Assembly: GCF_000002985.6 (NCBI RefSeq) | Contig: NC_003280.10 | Coordinates: forward strand, 3,592,501 to 3,656,500 | Length of the DNA: 64,000 nt | Direction of reading: 5' to 3' | From: Caenorhabditis elegans | Lineage: Eukaryota; Nematoda; Chromadorea; Rhabditida; Rhabditidae | In this document: one piece after another, positions 10,596 through 23,004 of the stretch | Layout of the letters: each line of letters opens with the position of its first letter | Position numbering within the stretch: the first letter of the stretch is position 1 | Position numbers and translations under genes: made by a program | Notes under the pieces: generated by a model | Told to the model about the DNA's origin: nothing | Seen by the model: the letters and a program-made list of their open reading frames with translations, nothing else | The model's database searches: none

Positions 10596-10814
10596 TATAA
10601 AAACTGGCACATCAAATTTGACTGCAGCGACGCGCGCGCAAAATATTTGGAGACGGGAGACGAGAAAACGCCAAAATACAGCGCAAAAACTGTTGTTTCT
10701 AGCGTTTTCCCGTTTTTGTCATCTCCCGCGGAACCGCGATTCGAGCCGTTTTTACGACATGTGGAATCGAAAGCGAACGTCGCTGCAGTCAAATTTGATG
10801 TGACAGTTTTTATT
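10596..10814. mobile_element. Short inverted-repeat element (MITE-like)
   Basis: Arms 10596-10633 and 10777-10814 are near-perfect inverted copies (core CATCAAATTTGACTGCAGCG). A weaker inner inverted pair lies inside (GGAGACGAGAAAACGC against GCGTTTTCCCG..CATCTCCC). The total is about 219 bp with no coding capacity. The flanks are AT-rich so a target duplication is unclear. The open frames across it read the palindrome and are not genes. Confidence 0.75.
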
Positions 10815-10886
10815 TTTTAGTAGAATTATTTTTTAGTAGATTGATTATCGATTTTTAGATTGAATAAGTGACTATTTTTCAAAAAT

Positions 10887-13800
10887 ATGTCAAATCAAGA
10901 GCCATACCGCATCCCGAAGAGAACCGCTTCTGGTTAGTTTTTGTTGAAATTTTTCAAAAAAAAAGTTAAACATTTCACACAAGCGATTCAATTTTCAGAT
11001 CCAAACCAGTCAGGAAGTCAGGGAAGCTGTGTGCGACCAAATCAGGAGGGGAACGTAAAAAAGGAGGAGAGCGTCAATTCAGGTAAGAATGGCAAATCGG
11101 CAAATTGCCGGCTGATTTTCCGATTTGCCGATTTGCCAGAATTTTCATTTCCGGCAATTTTCCGATTTGCCGTTTGCCGAACATCAATTTGCCGGACGTT
11201 GTAGAGGGATTTTTTATAAGACAGAAACACTTAAAACTGTGAAAAAAAACTTTGAAATATTTTTCCCTTTTCTTTAGAAATTTTCATAGAAATCTCGCAA
11301 TATTCAAAACATATGTAGGAACATTTATAGGATGCGTACGATTTTTCCGATTAAATTTAAACTCTGAAATTTTCAACAAAAAAGTGAAAAAAAACACAAT
11401 TTTGGCAATTCCTGTTTTTCCGGCAAATTCGGCAAATGTGCAAACCTGATTAGAGTCATTGATTTTTCAGCGCCACGCAGGATGTTCACCCTACCCTCGT
11501 CTTCATCTACCAGCGGAGCCCAAGTTTTCAACCCCATCGGAAAGTGCCAGGTTCAGACGAACAGCTTCAAAATCGACATCACCAAGATGCCCAAACGTCT
11601 TCTCCGTCTCTCCATGGAAACCCGTCTCTGTGGTGGAAAAACTGAGCTAAATTTGAATGATGGGGTTCAAGCAGTGGCTGGGAAGTAAGTTCTAAACCCT
11701 GGTATGATGGCCAATTAAAATCATATACTTTCAGCCTGAACTCACAGGAAGACTTCACAACTCAAGAATGGAGCCAGATCTCAAATTATTTGAGAAAGAA
11801 AAATGCTGAATTTAAAGTCAAAATTTCCCCAAATGGATTCGTCTATACCAACGGACCAAATTCTCTGAGTGATGCCAATCGGCAGGAGTTGCCAAGATTG
11901 GTAGAGATTGCAACTTCAGAAGTTCTCAACACTCCGGAATACCTGCAGTTTGGAAATCAAACCTATGCTGTCAATGAACCCGCTGTCAGCTCACCTGATG
12001 CGCTTTCGGAGATCCGATCTGGTTTTGACAAAAGCGTCAGACTTGTAGATGGGGAAAATGGGTCCACAGAGATTATCATGACCATAGATAACAAGCTTGC
12101 TCCCTTCCATAAGTCCACTTCTGTTCTGAAAATGATTTGTGATAAGTTCGAAGAGATTGTAAACCCGGCTCGGCAACACAGAGGATCCCAAGATCGGCGA
12201 GGTGACCGTGACAGAGGATACCGTGGAGGAAGATCCTATGGACATGACAACAGACGCCGAAGCCGAAGCAGATCGCCGCAGGATCGTGGAGATCGTGGAG
12301 ACCGCGGGAACCACCACCGGGATCACAACGAAGACTGGGATGAGAGAAAAGTCAAGGAGGTCGAGCGCCGACTTTTGGAAGAGCCCCGTGCTCTCGGCAG
12401 CATTGCAGATGCTCTCAAAGGGCTGATTGTTGAGTCGGTGCACTTGTCGAAGGATGTCAACAGAAACGTGATTGTCAAGGGACTCACGGACAGGAATGCT
12501 GAGGAGTGAGTTTTTTAAACAAAAGTTGAGGCAGGGTGTAGGTAGTTCAGGCATCTAGCAATTTCACTTGACTCTCAGATACGCTTGAGGAACGGATATT
12601 CTTTATTCCTTAAAGAATTTCAGAGTCGTATCAAACTGAATGAAGGAAAAAATGATGAGCAGGAGATTTCAGTGGCCGACTACTACCTGAAACAGTACAA
12701 TTACAAACTGAAGTTCCCTTATCTGCCAATGATCGTCTCGAAAAGATTCCGAAGTGAGACGATGTTCCCTGTCGAGCTATTGAAAATTGTGCCAGGACAG
12801 AAAATCTCAATTCAGAAGATCAACCCCAACGTGGTCAGACTTAAGCTAATTAAAAACCTACTTAACTTTTTTTGATTTCAGCAATCCGCCATGACTGGAC
12901 CAAACTCGATTCTCCCTTCGAAGCATGTTCGAATTGTCGCCAGAATTCTTGAAAGCTCACTGAAGATTGCTTCCAATCCTTACCTAAAGACGTTCGGAAT
13001 CAGAATCTCCAAGGATCCAATCAAACTGGAAGCGAAGATCTTGTCACCGGCCCAGCTTTCATTCAACAAGTACTCGATAATGCCGAAGCCCGGAAGTGTC
13101 CAGTTTGAGCCGAGCAGGGAAGATAAGTTCTTCAAGCCGGCCAAAATATATGAGGTCGCGGTGATTGCGTTTCGGGTAGTTAGCATCAATTTGAGGTGAG
13201 TTCGGAATTAGTTATGGTTGGAATTAGGCGCGCTTTTTGTTGAAATACACGTGAAAATCGTTTTGAGTATTGCAATAATTTTACCTTAAAATTGTTCAAA
13301 TAAAAAAAAATAACAAAACTAGTAGTCAAACCAGACAAAATTGCCGTGAAAAAAGCAGAAAATATTATTTCTTTTTCAGCGACTTCTGCATGAAACTCTG
13401 TGATCTATGCAGACGAAGTGGTCTCGAGATCCGTCGGGAGACGAGGGATTGGATCAAAATTGAAAACTTCAATCCAACATCGACCATTGAACTGAAGGAG
13501 CAAATGAAGAGGCTCCAGCAAAGCAATTGCTCCATCATAATTGGAATTACTGAGGAGAAGAAGCCCGAAGTGCACGATGTTCTGAAATACTTCGAAGCGG
13601 CGGTTGGGCTTCAGACGATGCAAATTCACTCCAAGACCGCCGGATTCATTATCAGCGGAAATGGACAGACCGCGGGGAATGTCATCAAGAAGCTCAATCT
13701 GAAGTGTGGAGGTATCAACTACATCGTCGAGGTTCCTCAGTCTTTCAATCGAACTGTCGTCTGCTCCAATAATAGTTTCGTGCAGAAGAAGTTGTTCGAT

Positions 13801-14884
13801 GGTACTCAGTTCATTGGTTTTGAGATGACTCATGGAGCGGCTAGAACATTGTTTGACAAGAGCAACGGAACCTTCGACGGAGAGCCTACGATTGTAGGAT
13901 GTGCCTACTCGCTCCAGAAGGCCACAGATCTTGGAGGATTCAACTGGTTCCAGGAGCAGAATGAGTATAGGCTCAAGTAAGTTTATTTGTTCAAACTAGA
14001 TAGGCAAAATATATTTAATTCCAGAAATCTCGGCACCCACATCCCGAAGTGCCTCCAGTACTACAAGGAATCCTCTGGCTCGCTTCCCGAGAAGATCGTG
14101 ATCTATCGCACCGGAGCCGGCGAGGGAGACTTCGATCGGGTCCAACAGGAGATTACAGAAATCAGAAGCTCATTCGCCGAGGTTCAAGAAGGCTACAAGC
14201 CAAGTCTAGTGGTAATCGTTGCCAACAAGACGTCCCATTTGAGAGTGTTCCCGGTGGAGATTCGAGAAGGTGATACGGCTATGAAGCAGAACGTCAGATC
14301 GGGCACTTGCCTGGATGGGAAAATCACGTCGGCGGGGCGGGAAGAGTTTGTGCTGATTTCTCAGACAGCTTTGATTGTGAGTTACTTTTATAAAGTCCTA
14401 GGCCTTTAAGTTGAAAAAAAAATCAAATTTTCCAGAGCACAGCTAAGCCAACAAAGTACACCATCGCCGCCAATGATCCCAAATGGTCGAAAAATGAGGT
14501 TATGAATCTCACCTATATCCTCTCGTTCGCTCATCAGGTCTGCTACCAACCACCTGCAGTTCCACACATCCTATATGCAGCTGATAATTTGGCAAAGCGG
14601 GGAAGAAATAATTTCATCCAGCACAAGTGAGTCTAGGCTTTTGAACTCTATATCATGAAACATTTCTGAAAAAATCATAAAATCAATGGCCAAAGTATAT
14701 TATCTTTAGCTTAAATATTTTCAGAAAACTCGGAGAGCTGTCCAAAACTATTCAAGCCACTCTTACAAAATACTCCGATTTGAATATTGAAATGGATTCG
14801 AAAGAGCTCAGCGGAGAACTTGTCGAGGACATCACCAAGAGCATGAATGTTATGGCGATTAAGGCCAGGAACTTTTGGGCTTAA
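10887..14884 (+). CDS. WAGO-type Argonaute, ~1002 aa, slicer residues replaced
   Basis: Small-RNA-guided silencing protein (PAZ-MID-PIWI). Ten exons join in frame: 10887-10932, 10999-11082, 11471-11684, 11735-12505, 12551-12830, 12882-13195, 13380-13976, 14025-14376, 14436-14626 and 14725-14884 (3009 nt). AATAAA at 14991. Order: short N-terminus, N-domain (FNPIGKCQVQTNSFKID), an Arg/Gly/Ser-Arg-rich insert (residues ~263-313), PAZ (~VADYYLKQYN..LPMIV), then MID-PIWI from ~540 (IIIGITEEKKPEVHDVLKYFEA, LKCGGINYIVE). At the three catalytic positions it has Glu718 (GFEMTH), Thr798 (IYRTGAGEG) and Asp936 (YAADNLAKRGR) in place of Asp, Asp and His, as in nematode WAGO proteins that bind secondary 22G-RNAs without slicing. 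Intron 2 holds a repeat element. The exon 5 acceptor (12550) was chosen because the one at 12578 leaves an immediate stop. WAGO placement is inferred. Confidence 0.9.
11088..11450. repeat. CGGCAAAT-family element in Argonaute intron 2
   Basis: Blocks of GGCAAATCGGCAAATTGCCG and complements at both ends of a unique middle. The middle (TAGAGGGATTTTTTATAAG, AGGAACATTTATAGGATGCG) reappears in inverse orientation at 26890-27262, with the same order of parts. A partial copy lies in an intron at 25745-25980. Confidence 0.75.
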
Positions 14885-15829
14885 ATTTTTTTAAACTTTG
14901 TTTTATTGTTGTTGCTGTTTTTTAAGCATTAATCTATTATTTAAGAAGTTCAAATCATAAATATCTCCCCCTATTTTTTTTAGTATTTTGAATAAAATCT
15001 TATAGTTTAAGCCAACTTTTTTCCGTTTTATTTTCAGAATTCCAACTTCTAGGATTAGCCGATTCTGATTGGTCAATATTTAAAAACTTGGTTGGCAAGC
15101 TAAGTTTATTGAGCTTATTAAAATTTTAAAACGGATCTGAAAATTTGAAACAAAGTGGGAAAACTGGGATAAAGTTGGGAAAGATCTGTGAGCACCCGGT
15201 TAGGTTTGAATTTCCGGTAGAAAAAAATGAAGACACGTAGAGAAGGACGTTGGGAAGATAAGGGGGAATCTAAAATTGGGCGAGAAAAAAGATAAAAAAG
15301 ATACAAAGAGATCAACTTGAAATGTGAAGGAGAGGGAGAAGCCGATGTGCTCAAGGGTTCTATCAAGAATTCTTATTAATATTTAATGATGGAGACCCTA
15401 GAAAAGCATTTGCTTGACATTAAAAATTGCTTTTATTTAAGTTGAAACAATTGGAAAAATTCTCAAAAAATGTCTGAAAACTGCGAAAATTATAGAGAAA
15501 TTTTTCCAGCGAATTCTGAATTTCAGACAATCTTCGGACTTTATTTCAATTGCTTTAACTAACTCGAATAAAAGTTGTTTCAAGTAAAGTTGAAATAACA
15601 AATGTTGAGAGATCATGTCAGGACCCTACAGGAAAAATACCCGATTTCATGGAATTTTAAAAAAGGGCTGAAAATTCAAAATCAGAGATGTTTAACAGGG
15701 AATGGAATGAAAAGTGAAAGGAATGCTGTAAAATTGGTTCAGGAAAAAATGTGATAATTATAAAAAAATAGCAGCGAGTTGTAAACCTAGCGGTAGTTAC
15801 AAAAAAGAGCCTAAAATTAATCAGGTACT
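14885..15829. other. Convergent intergenic region
   Basis: Between the 3' ends of the Argonaute (plus) and the orphan gene (minus). Holds the Argonaute poly(A) signal at 14991. The minus-strand frame at 15118-15366 is Ser/Phe/Leu-rich without start or splice context and is not called. Confidence 0.5.
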
Positions 15830-17361
15830 CTATACCTCCCCCGGATACTCCGCATCGTCAATTTCCACCTTGACCAAAGTCATAGGACATCTCCGTCCCG
15901 GTTTCTCCACACCATGCATCTTCTCCCAAACCGACCGGTACACGATCAACTTGTCAGTGATCTGACGCTTCTGCACCTCGTACATCTGACTACGCCAGGT
16001 GCTCCATTGCTTCTTGGCGTCCTTCGAGAGTTTGGACCATTTTGGGTCTGAAATTGTATATTTTAATAGATATATTTGGTCTAGAAAATTCCCCTAATAG
16101 GGCTTAAAGGTAGGCGCCAAAACCCTCGACTTCATAAGACCTGCACCGATCTTGTGGAACCCAGAAAGTGTCGGCTGCTCTATACTCGCGTCTGCAAACT
16201 CACAATCCGGTCCATGAGACTTTTTCATTTGGTTCATGTAGAATGAGTCCGATTTCGATTGAATCACGATCTGGGGAATCGAGTGATCCACCGAGAATGG
16301 GTTGAACAGATAATTCCGGAAATCTGAAATCGAAAATTAATTGTGAAGACTTGCAATTGTCTCACCAAAAACATCGTTTTTAAAGATCCCGGTAGCATAT
16401 TTCCCAGTCCAAATTTGGCATGCAACATGGAAAGTCGGATAGTCTTCCGGTCCTGTTGGCGGATTAAATTCTGCGATGATCTCCAAACCGTCAACTTCGA
16501 GCTTTGAAGTTGTGGTGTTCTTGAAATGGTCCTTCAAAAAGTTACCAATTTCTTCGGTGGTCCATGTTTTGTCTAAAAATTACAGAAATTGGGTTTAGAA
16601 TCATTATGGAAAAAGAAACCACTAACTAATTTCAGGTCCCGGCGGGAACTGATGCATCAATGGTCCGGTTGTCAGCGGGGAGAAGTTGAGCTTGACGTCT
16701 GAAACTGCAATGTATCAAGGGATATACCTGATCTCTGAGGGAAGAAAGTTTACAGAGAATCGCAGTCGAGATCGATCCAGGCACAATTTGGAAAAGCCGA
16801 TAGCCTTTGGGGGTTCCGCGAGCCTAGATTGATGTCGGCTGCGCGTTCATCATAAGATTCCTCAGAGCCTGTTCAAGGACCTAACTACAAACTACAAAAT
16901 CTAGACTCACCTGAGCAGGCCGGCAAAAAGAGTCTTCTGGGCTCCGAGCTTGAAAGGCATTCTGATCCGTTTTGGAGATAAGAAACCAGCTGAACAGGTT
17001 CAGAACCTCCTCTGGAAGAAGCTTCCGAACAGCTCTGGAATACATCAGAGTTTTCAAAAAAGCTAGCCTTCTTTGGTTGAGCGACTTCCTCCTGATCATC
17101 CATGATCTCCTGTTTTGTCACTTTGAAGGAACAATTGTTCTCCCGGCGAAATTGTAGTCCTTGAGCTTTAGCGGTTTGCTCCTTCCAATCTTGTGGCTCT
17201 TGAGAACAGTCAAGATCCATACATTCCTCTAGGTTTTGAACACCTTCAACTTGATCACCAAAGTGTGTTGGGGAAGATCGAGGCGTGGCACATGAAGAAT
17301 ACATGTGATCCTTCCAGTTTTTACGGACCTTCTTGATGGAGTTTTGCTCTTGGTTGAGCAT
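15830..17361 (-). CDS. Orphan protein, 376 aa, with LFNP/W..LS two-exon module
   Basis: Five exons on the minus strand join in frame with phase-1 introns only: 17361-16911, 16698-16627, 16572-16366, 16323-16141 and 16047-15830 (1131 nt). The ATG at 17361 sits 1 nt after a TTTTCAG acceptor, so trans-splicing is likely. Residues 1-150 are polar and low in structure. The C-terminal two exons hold DFRNYLFNPF..IPQIV followed by PKWSKLSKDAKKQWSTW..MYEVQK, matching in order, spacing and intron phase a module found again in the genes at 49000, 58756 and 60697. No signal peptide or TM. The second half resembles a charged helical DNA- or protein-binding helix (HMG-box-like at best). I do not recognise the family; function unknown. 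The donor at 16140 (G/GTCTTA) is weak but needed for frame. Confidence 0.7.
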
Positions 17362-18322
17362 TCTGAAAATTTGAACGAATTTATAAAATCTAAAAACCGG
17401 AAACACAAAAAAAATATCCGATAAAAACATGGAAACGAAAAATAAAGAAGGACGCAGAGAACGCAAGAATCATAAAAATAAAAGTGAGCAAGTGCCTGTC
17501 GGGACCCCTTGTCCGCAAACAGAATGTGTCCGCAAACGACTGTCAATATGACGCCCCGAGAAGAATGGTCCTGTCCGCTAGAGCGCACTTTGTGCATGTA
17601 TTTCTCAATGTTTTTCCCTGGAATGTAATATTTTTTCTGCAAATAATTTAATTTCCATTTGACCAACAGGGAATGCGGGAAACTCCGGTTCCCTAGAAAT
17701 TTGACGTCAGAGTGTCGGGTAACCTTTTTTGCGACTTTTTTCTTCTTGTGAAACCCTTCCAAACTGATAATTTCTAACAAAAAGTTAAAACAAAAACATA
17801 GAAAAACGTTCGATTGATTTGAAAATAGTATTTGTTCCTATTGAGAATTCTAAAAAATCCTCTGTTTGTGTCTGAAAGCTGTAGAAAAAGTGCTGTTAAA
17901 TTCTGAAAATGTCGACTTTCAGACAGTGTTTTAGATTTCTTTCAAGCTTCTCAACAAAAAATAAATTTAATTTTCAAATCAGTCAAGCATTTTCCAGTAT
18001 TTCTAAACCGATTTTTAATTGGAATGTTGGATTTTCATACCGAAATTAATGGTTTATCATTTTCACAAAAACGTGAAATTTTTATTTCACTTCAACACAT
18101 TCGTATCCCCAAAACTTGAATTTATGTATTTATTCGCAAACGTGACATTTTTCTTGAAAACACCAATATTTAATATAAAATCATTCCACGTGCCCCTTCC
18201 CCTCCCCATTCTGCCCCAATTTCTTATCAGATTTTAAAATCTTCAACTTTGATCAGTCTTAGTCTTCTCAATCAATTCAATTTATTTCGACAATTTCTTT
18301 TCATTCGAGCTGCGGCGAAATA
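17362..18322. other. Divergent intergenic region
   Basis: Shared upstream region of the minus orphan and the plus WSN gene. 17470-17600 (ttgtccgcaaacag..tgtccgctagagcg) looks like a dispersed repeat patch. A long minus frame (17229-17780) crosses it but has no start or splice support. 18180-18215 is a C-rich tract just before the WSN transcript. Confidence 0.45.
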
Positions 18323-21300
18323 AGTAAGTTCTCCTATTCTCATTTTACAGGGGTTATATTATCGATTTTTCAGTGATAAGAAGTTGCGTTACGATTCTTT
18401 GTACCATAGCACTTGTTGCATATGGTTTTAATGGTTAGTTTATTGCAAATTAAAATACAAAATAGCCATTTTGGTTTCAGATCATCAAAAGTTCCAATCA
18501 AAGTCTGAAAGTCTTCCCGCCAGGTTCAAGAGAGCTGCCCCTGACAGTAAGAATTGATATTCTATATAATTTTATAGAATTAAATCTGAAGCTCAATTCG
18601 TAACTTTCAGAATCCCCAGTAACTGAAGTCATCAGCCGTCACCTCGCTATTGGCCGAGTCCTCAATGCCATCTACCTCCAGATGCAGCTTGATAATGGAA
18701 CAATTACTCAGAAGGATATCCTGGCAGGTATATGGAATCTCAAGAACAGTTCGGTGATCGACAAGTTAGTTGGTTTAACTGACGACGGGATCAAGAGCAA
18801 TATCATTGACCTGGAAAAATCCATAGATGCGGTTTCGGGAGGTATTGGAGCTATCAATGGCGTTGAAAGATTGCTGGATGAAGATGGGATTTGGATGGAA
18901 GTCACTAAAAGCTTGAGACAGAAACTGAAAGATGGACTTGATAAGATAAAGGTTTTGCAATCTCTGGTTGATGAAACGAATAGTAAAACTCTTCAATACT
19001 TCGTAGAAGACTTTGAAGTCACTATTCTAGAAAAGTTGGTATCATTTGAGACAGTCACGTTCAATCAGATGTCAATTAGGGATTTGGTGTATTCAATTGA
19101 AAACTTCATGTTTTTATCAACGACAATATCGCCAGTTTTAAAAACCATATCTCAATCTACCCACTTCAAAATGAATGCTCTATTGGAAGGAATCAATGCG
19201 ACTGCAGAGATCTATGAAAATGCATCAGAAATTGGTATGCTCAATCCGATGTTTCAAAATATCAAAATTCAAGCCCAGAAGTTCCAGTCGTTGTTAGCCA
19301 GTCCGGAAACAATTGAAAAATTACTTTCCCGGTTGGTATTTTTTTTGAAAACTTCAAACAACATCCTTCAACTATACCAATTGCCACTGCGTTCCTTTCT
19401 ACACGAACAGTTTCTCTTGTCGAGAAGGATCTCAAGGATTCATGGGTACGGACTGTTTTGAATAAAGGCATGGATTTAGATGATCTGAAAGCTTATCTTG
19501 TAGACTTTTTGACATCGGCGAATAGTTTAGAGAAAGTGAACAAAGACTCGGTGCCCATGTTCAATTCATCTGTTATCGAAAGTCTAGATTATACCCTCGC
19601 GCTGATCAATAGTCTGAGAGTTATTAAAAAAGTCCCAAAAGATATGTTTCTTACGGATTTTAATTCATGCTTCAAAGTACTTTCTTCAACGTCCATTGTG
19701 GATTACAATGAGACAGAACTTTTCGAAACAAGTGTTGTCGAACTATTCAAGACTCCACCAAAAGTCATGGCTGATCTAGAAACATTGTCGCAGGATGAAG
19801 ATTTTTCTAAAAGCATTTATAAGTTTAAAGACGACTTAAATAATATGAGAACAGAAGCTGAATTCGCAACATGGAAGAGTAGAGGAAGTCTAAAAGCTAT
19901 GAAAGAGTACTTCGAAGGACACAGGAAGCTTTTTAAATCTTTGAAACAAGAAACGTCGTTTATTGAGTCGGTGAATGTTTTGTTGAGAAGTAAACAAAAA
20001 ATCACTGAAATCTCGAGTTGGATGGCTAATGCTAAACTCGGAACCCCTGCTTGTGACTTTCTATTTGAACTAGACGCTTCAATGATCCAGGAAGTCAACC
20101 GAATGTCATCTCGAATCTCCCGTATCAGAACGAAAAATGACTTTGAGAATGTGAAAAGTCTAGTGAATGCAGTTCTAGATTCAACAAAAAGTCTAAAAAC
20201 GATTCCAAATCTTAACGGGAATTCTAGCAATTCTACCAGACGAAGACGGTCGCCAACAAAGAAGTTTAACGGGGATCCGAAGAAGCTTCTGAACTTTGCT
20301 TTTGCAGCTCATTCTTTCTATCAGATTGGGCAAATTAAGAAGTATTCCGCTGATTTGGATTTATTGATCAAGAAAATTCCAAGTGTACCAGATGAAATCA
20401 AAAAGATCAAAAATCCGAAAGTGAAGACTGATTTGGAGATGATTTGGAAGAACTCTGCGTCTTTCGTGAAGTTTCTTATCAATCTGAAAGCGAGCAACAA
20501 GAGAATTCTGAATCTCGTGAAGTCAAAACCTGAGAAGACTCTGGAAGAAGTTGGCCTACAGTACAAACTTTTCTCCAGTGCAGCTTTAACAGGAAAATTT
20601 GAATTGAGAAAACTCAGAGAGTCGATGAAGCTTCTGGATACACCAATGGATGACGTAGAAGATGCTTTGAAGACTCTGGAAGATTCTGCGTCAATGGATT
20701 GGAACCTAGTCTTCAGTAATTTCAAGACAATCCCAACAGACTTGGAGGATATTCAGAAACAATTGCTTGATTTCTTCGAGGGCGAGCACTTGGATGATGA
20801 AGTGGAAGGCTGGAAGCTCGCAGTGTACATTGGAGCAGGAGTCTTGGCTCTGGTATTGATTGGCGTCGGTGCTGCAGTGTTTGCATACTGGTGGATCCTC
20901 ATTCGTGATCCGGACATGAGAAGCATGGTTCCTAAAGAGAAAAGTGAGTAGTTTTTTTTTTCTGCTGTAGTGCAAAACTATGTAATCTTCTGAGAAATGC
21001 GCTGAAAAAATTAAACCTGAGCTTAAGCCTAAGACTAAAAGCCAAGGCTTAAGTCAAAGCCAAAGCTTAAGCCTACGCCTAAGCCTAAGCTTGAGCCTAA
21101 GCCTAATCCTAAGCCTCAGCCTAAGCATAAGCCTTACAATGAGCGGAATGAATGATCTCCGTTCGCAATTAATGAAAAACTATTTTTTCAGTCTACACTG
21201 CACCCGAGGAAGTTGACTACAGTTACATGCAACTACAAGACTCCCGTCTGGAAAGTAATTCTCGTTTTGGAGAAGGATACGGCACAAAGATTTTCGATCT

Positions 21301-22852
21301 TTGCGAACGTAAACAGTGGGAGAAAGTGGAGAAAATGGTGAAAGCGGGAGCTCTGCTCGACGTATGCAATGGTCTGGATGGTAAAACTTGCCTGCATGTT
21401 GCCATCGAAAATCTTCACAAGGAGACCATTGAGCTGATGATTCAATCTGGTGCGGATAAGTACGCTCACGATTATTACGGAAATGATGCGGTGGATTTTG
21501 TGAAAATTTTGAGGAAAGATTCGGATTTATTTGATGATGTTTATCGGGCAGTTAAGGATACTCCGTTTAATACAAGTGAGTTTTTAAAATAATTTCTCTC
21601 TCAAAAACATTTGTTTTCAGGATTAATCCCACCAAACTCGAAAAGATTCTGGAATGTTCTTGTCTTCGATAAGAATGCTCTTACACGTCGTCAAAAGAAG
21701 AAGCTACCGCTGAGAATCAAATATTGTATCACTTGGGGTTACAAGGAGAATATGGACTTGAATTCGTTCTCACACATTGTACTCCCGAAGAAGTACGTGA
21801 CGAATATGAATGATCAGAAAAATCTTCTGGCGATGGACAACAATGATTTGATGACGTTTAAACTTCTTGCATGGTAAGCACCCAGAAACTGAAAGCTTAA
21901 ACTTAAAAGCTTCTAATTTCCAGCATGGCATCGCTTGTTGTTCCATCCTGGCTCACTGCACTCATCGATCCGCAATTTGGAGAAAACGCTATGGACACTG
22001 ATTACAAGTGGTACACGGTGCACACTTGCCACAATGGGAACGTACACATCGACACGGTATTCCATAGCAAGACCAACCAACATAAGATGCGTCCCAAGCT
22101 CCTGGAACAGTGTGGTTTCCATATCCTAGAAACTGAGTTATTGAAGAATCGTGAGTTCTTGTATTTTTTATGTCGATGCGTTTCAATAACTAATACTGCC
22201 AATAGGTAAAGTTCGATATTTCAGGTGAAGGCTGGGAAGAGGTTATCAAGTTGTTTGGCGGCTCCGTTGTGCAAGATATTGAAGCTGACGACGAGAAGAC
22301 TCCGAAGCCATACTGGACGTTGTCTAGCTTCTATAAGAAGAAGAAGTGGGAGCAGAGAAGCTGCATCATTCTCAAGCACTCGGATAGTAAGGTGAGGCTT
22401 AGCGAATTTTTCTTGATTGTATTTACAGATATCAAAAAAAAAAAATTTGAATTCAGATTGAAAAGAAATGGCAGTCTATGCACGCAATGTATACCTTGGT
22501 CGACTTCTCATTCCTTGCCGAATGCATTGTCCGTCACTACATCCTTCCGATTGATAACGCCGTCGTGCCATTGGACAGAATCGCAAGTGATAAGGAAGTT
22601 GTCAGAAAACGCGAGAAGAAGAAAAAAGAGGAGGAGGACCGAATCGCCCGAGCACTGAAGACCGAGCCGACTGAAGAGGAGCCAACTGACCCGGAGGATC
22701 TTATCGTTTATGATCCGAGAAAGCAATACAAGCCCATGAAGGGGAAGAAGAAGGTTCATCCGATGAAGATAAAGAAGAAGGCGCCCAAGAAGAAGAAGGA
22801 AGGGACTCTCACTGAAACCACCAAATCGTCCATGATGACCGATATGCAATGA
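18323..22852 (+). CDS. WSN-domain, single-TM, ankyrin/BRCT-like protein (~1295 aa), one frameshift
   Basis: Exons: 18323 (A only), 18374-18433, 18481-18546, 18611-20943, 21192-21575, 21621-21873, 21924-22150, 22225-22391 and 22457-22852; AATAAA at 22919. The start codon appears split by the first intron (A/TG), giving MIRSCVTILCTIALVAYGF, a signal peptide. The WSN domain follows a dibasic FKR site (RVLNAIYLQMQLDNGTI). A long helical ectodomain of about 700 residues leads to one TM (LAVYIGAGVLALVLIGVGA, ~780-805). The cytoplasmic part has ankyrin-like repeats (DGKTCLHVAIENLHKETIELMIQSGADK), two BRCT-like blocks (ASLVVPSWLTALI; VDFSFLAECIV) and a Lys-rich tail. Inside exon 4 the frame changes at a run of eight T (19339-19346): codons before are in one frame, and from FKQHPSTIPIATAFLS on in another. 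One extra T would restore it. It could be a sequence error, a true lesion, or a skipped intron. WSN identity is firm; BRCT is tentative. Confidence 0.8.
21010..21137. repeat. Interstitial telomere-like repeats (AAGCCT)n in intron
   Basis: Degenerate AAGCCT/TAAGCC units, the complement of the nematode telomere unit TTAGGC, about 20 copies in the intron before the ankyrin exon. Confidence 0.85.
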
Positions 22853-23004
22853 ATGTTTTATCAAGAAAAAGTTCGAACCGATTGTATTGTATTTTATTGT
22901 ATCGGATTGAATGTCGGTAATAAAGTTTTGAACTTAGTCAATAGTTTACAGTCGGTATTCTTCTGAAGCGCTGTTCTCGCCCGAAACACTCCTGCAAAAA
23001 ATGT

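Noticed and set aside
10517-10803. Mirror-image ORFs on both strands (MTAAT... starts)
   Set aside because: Both come from the inverted-repeat arms of the MITE-like element.
17229-17780. 183-codon minus-strand ORF
   Set aside because: Overlaps the first exon of the orphan gene in another frame and a repeat-like patch; no acceptor or start context.
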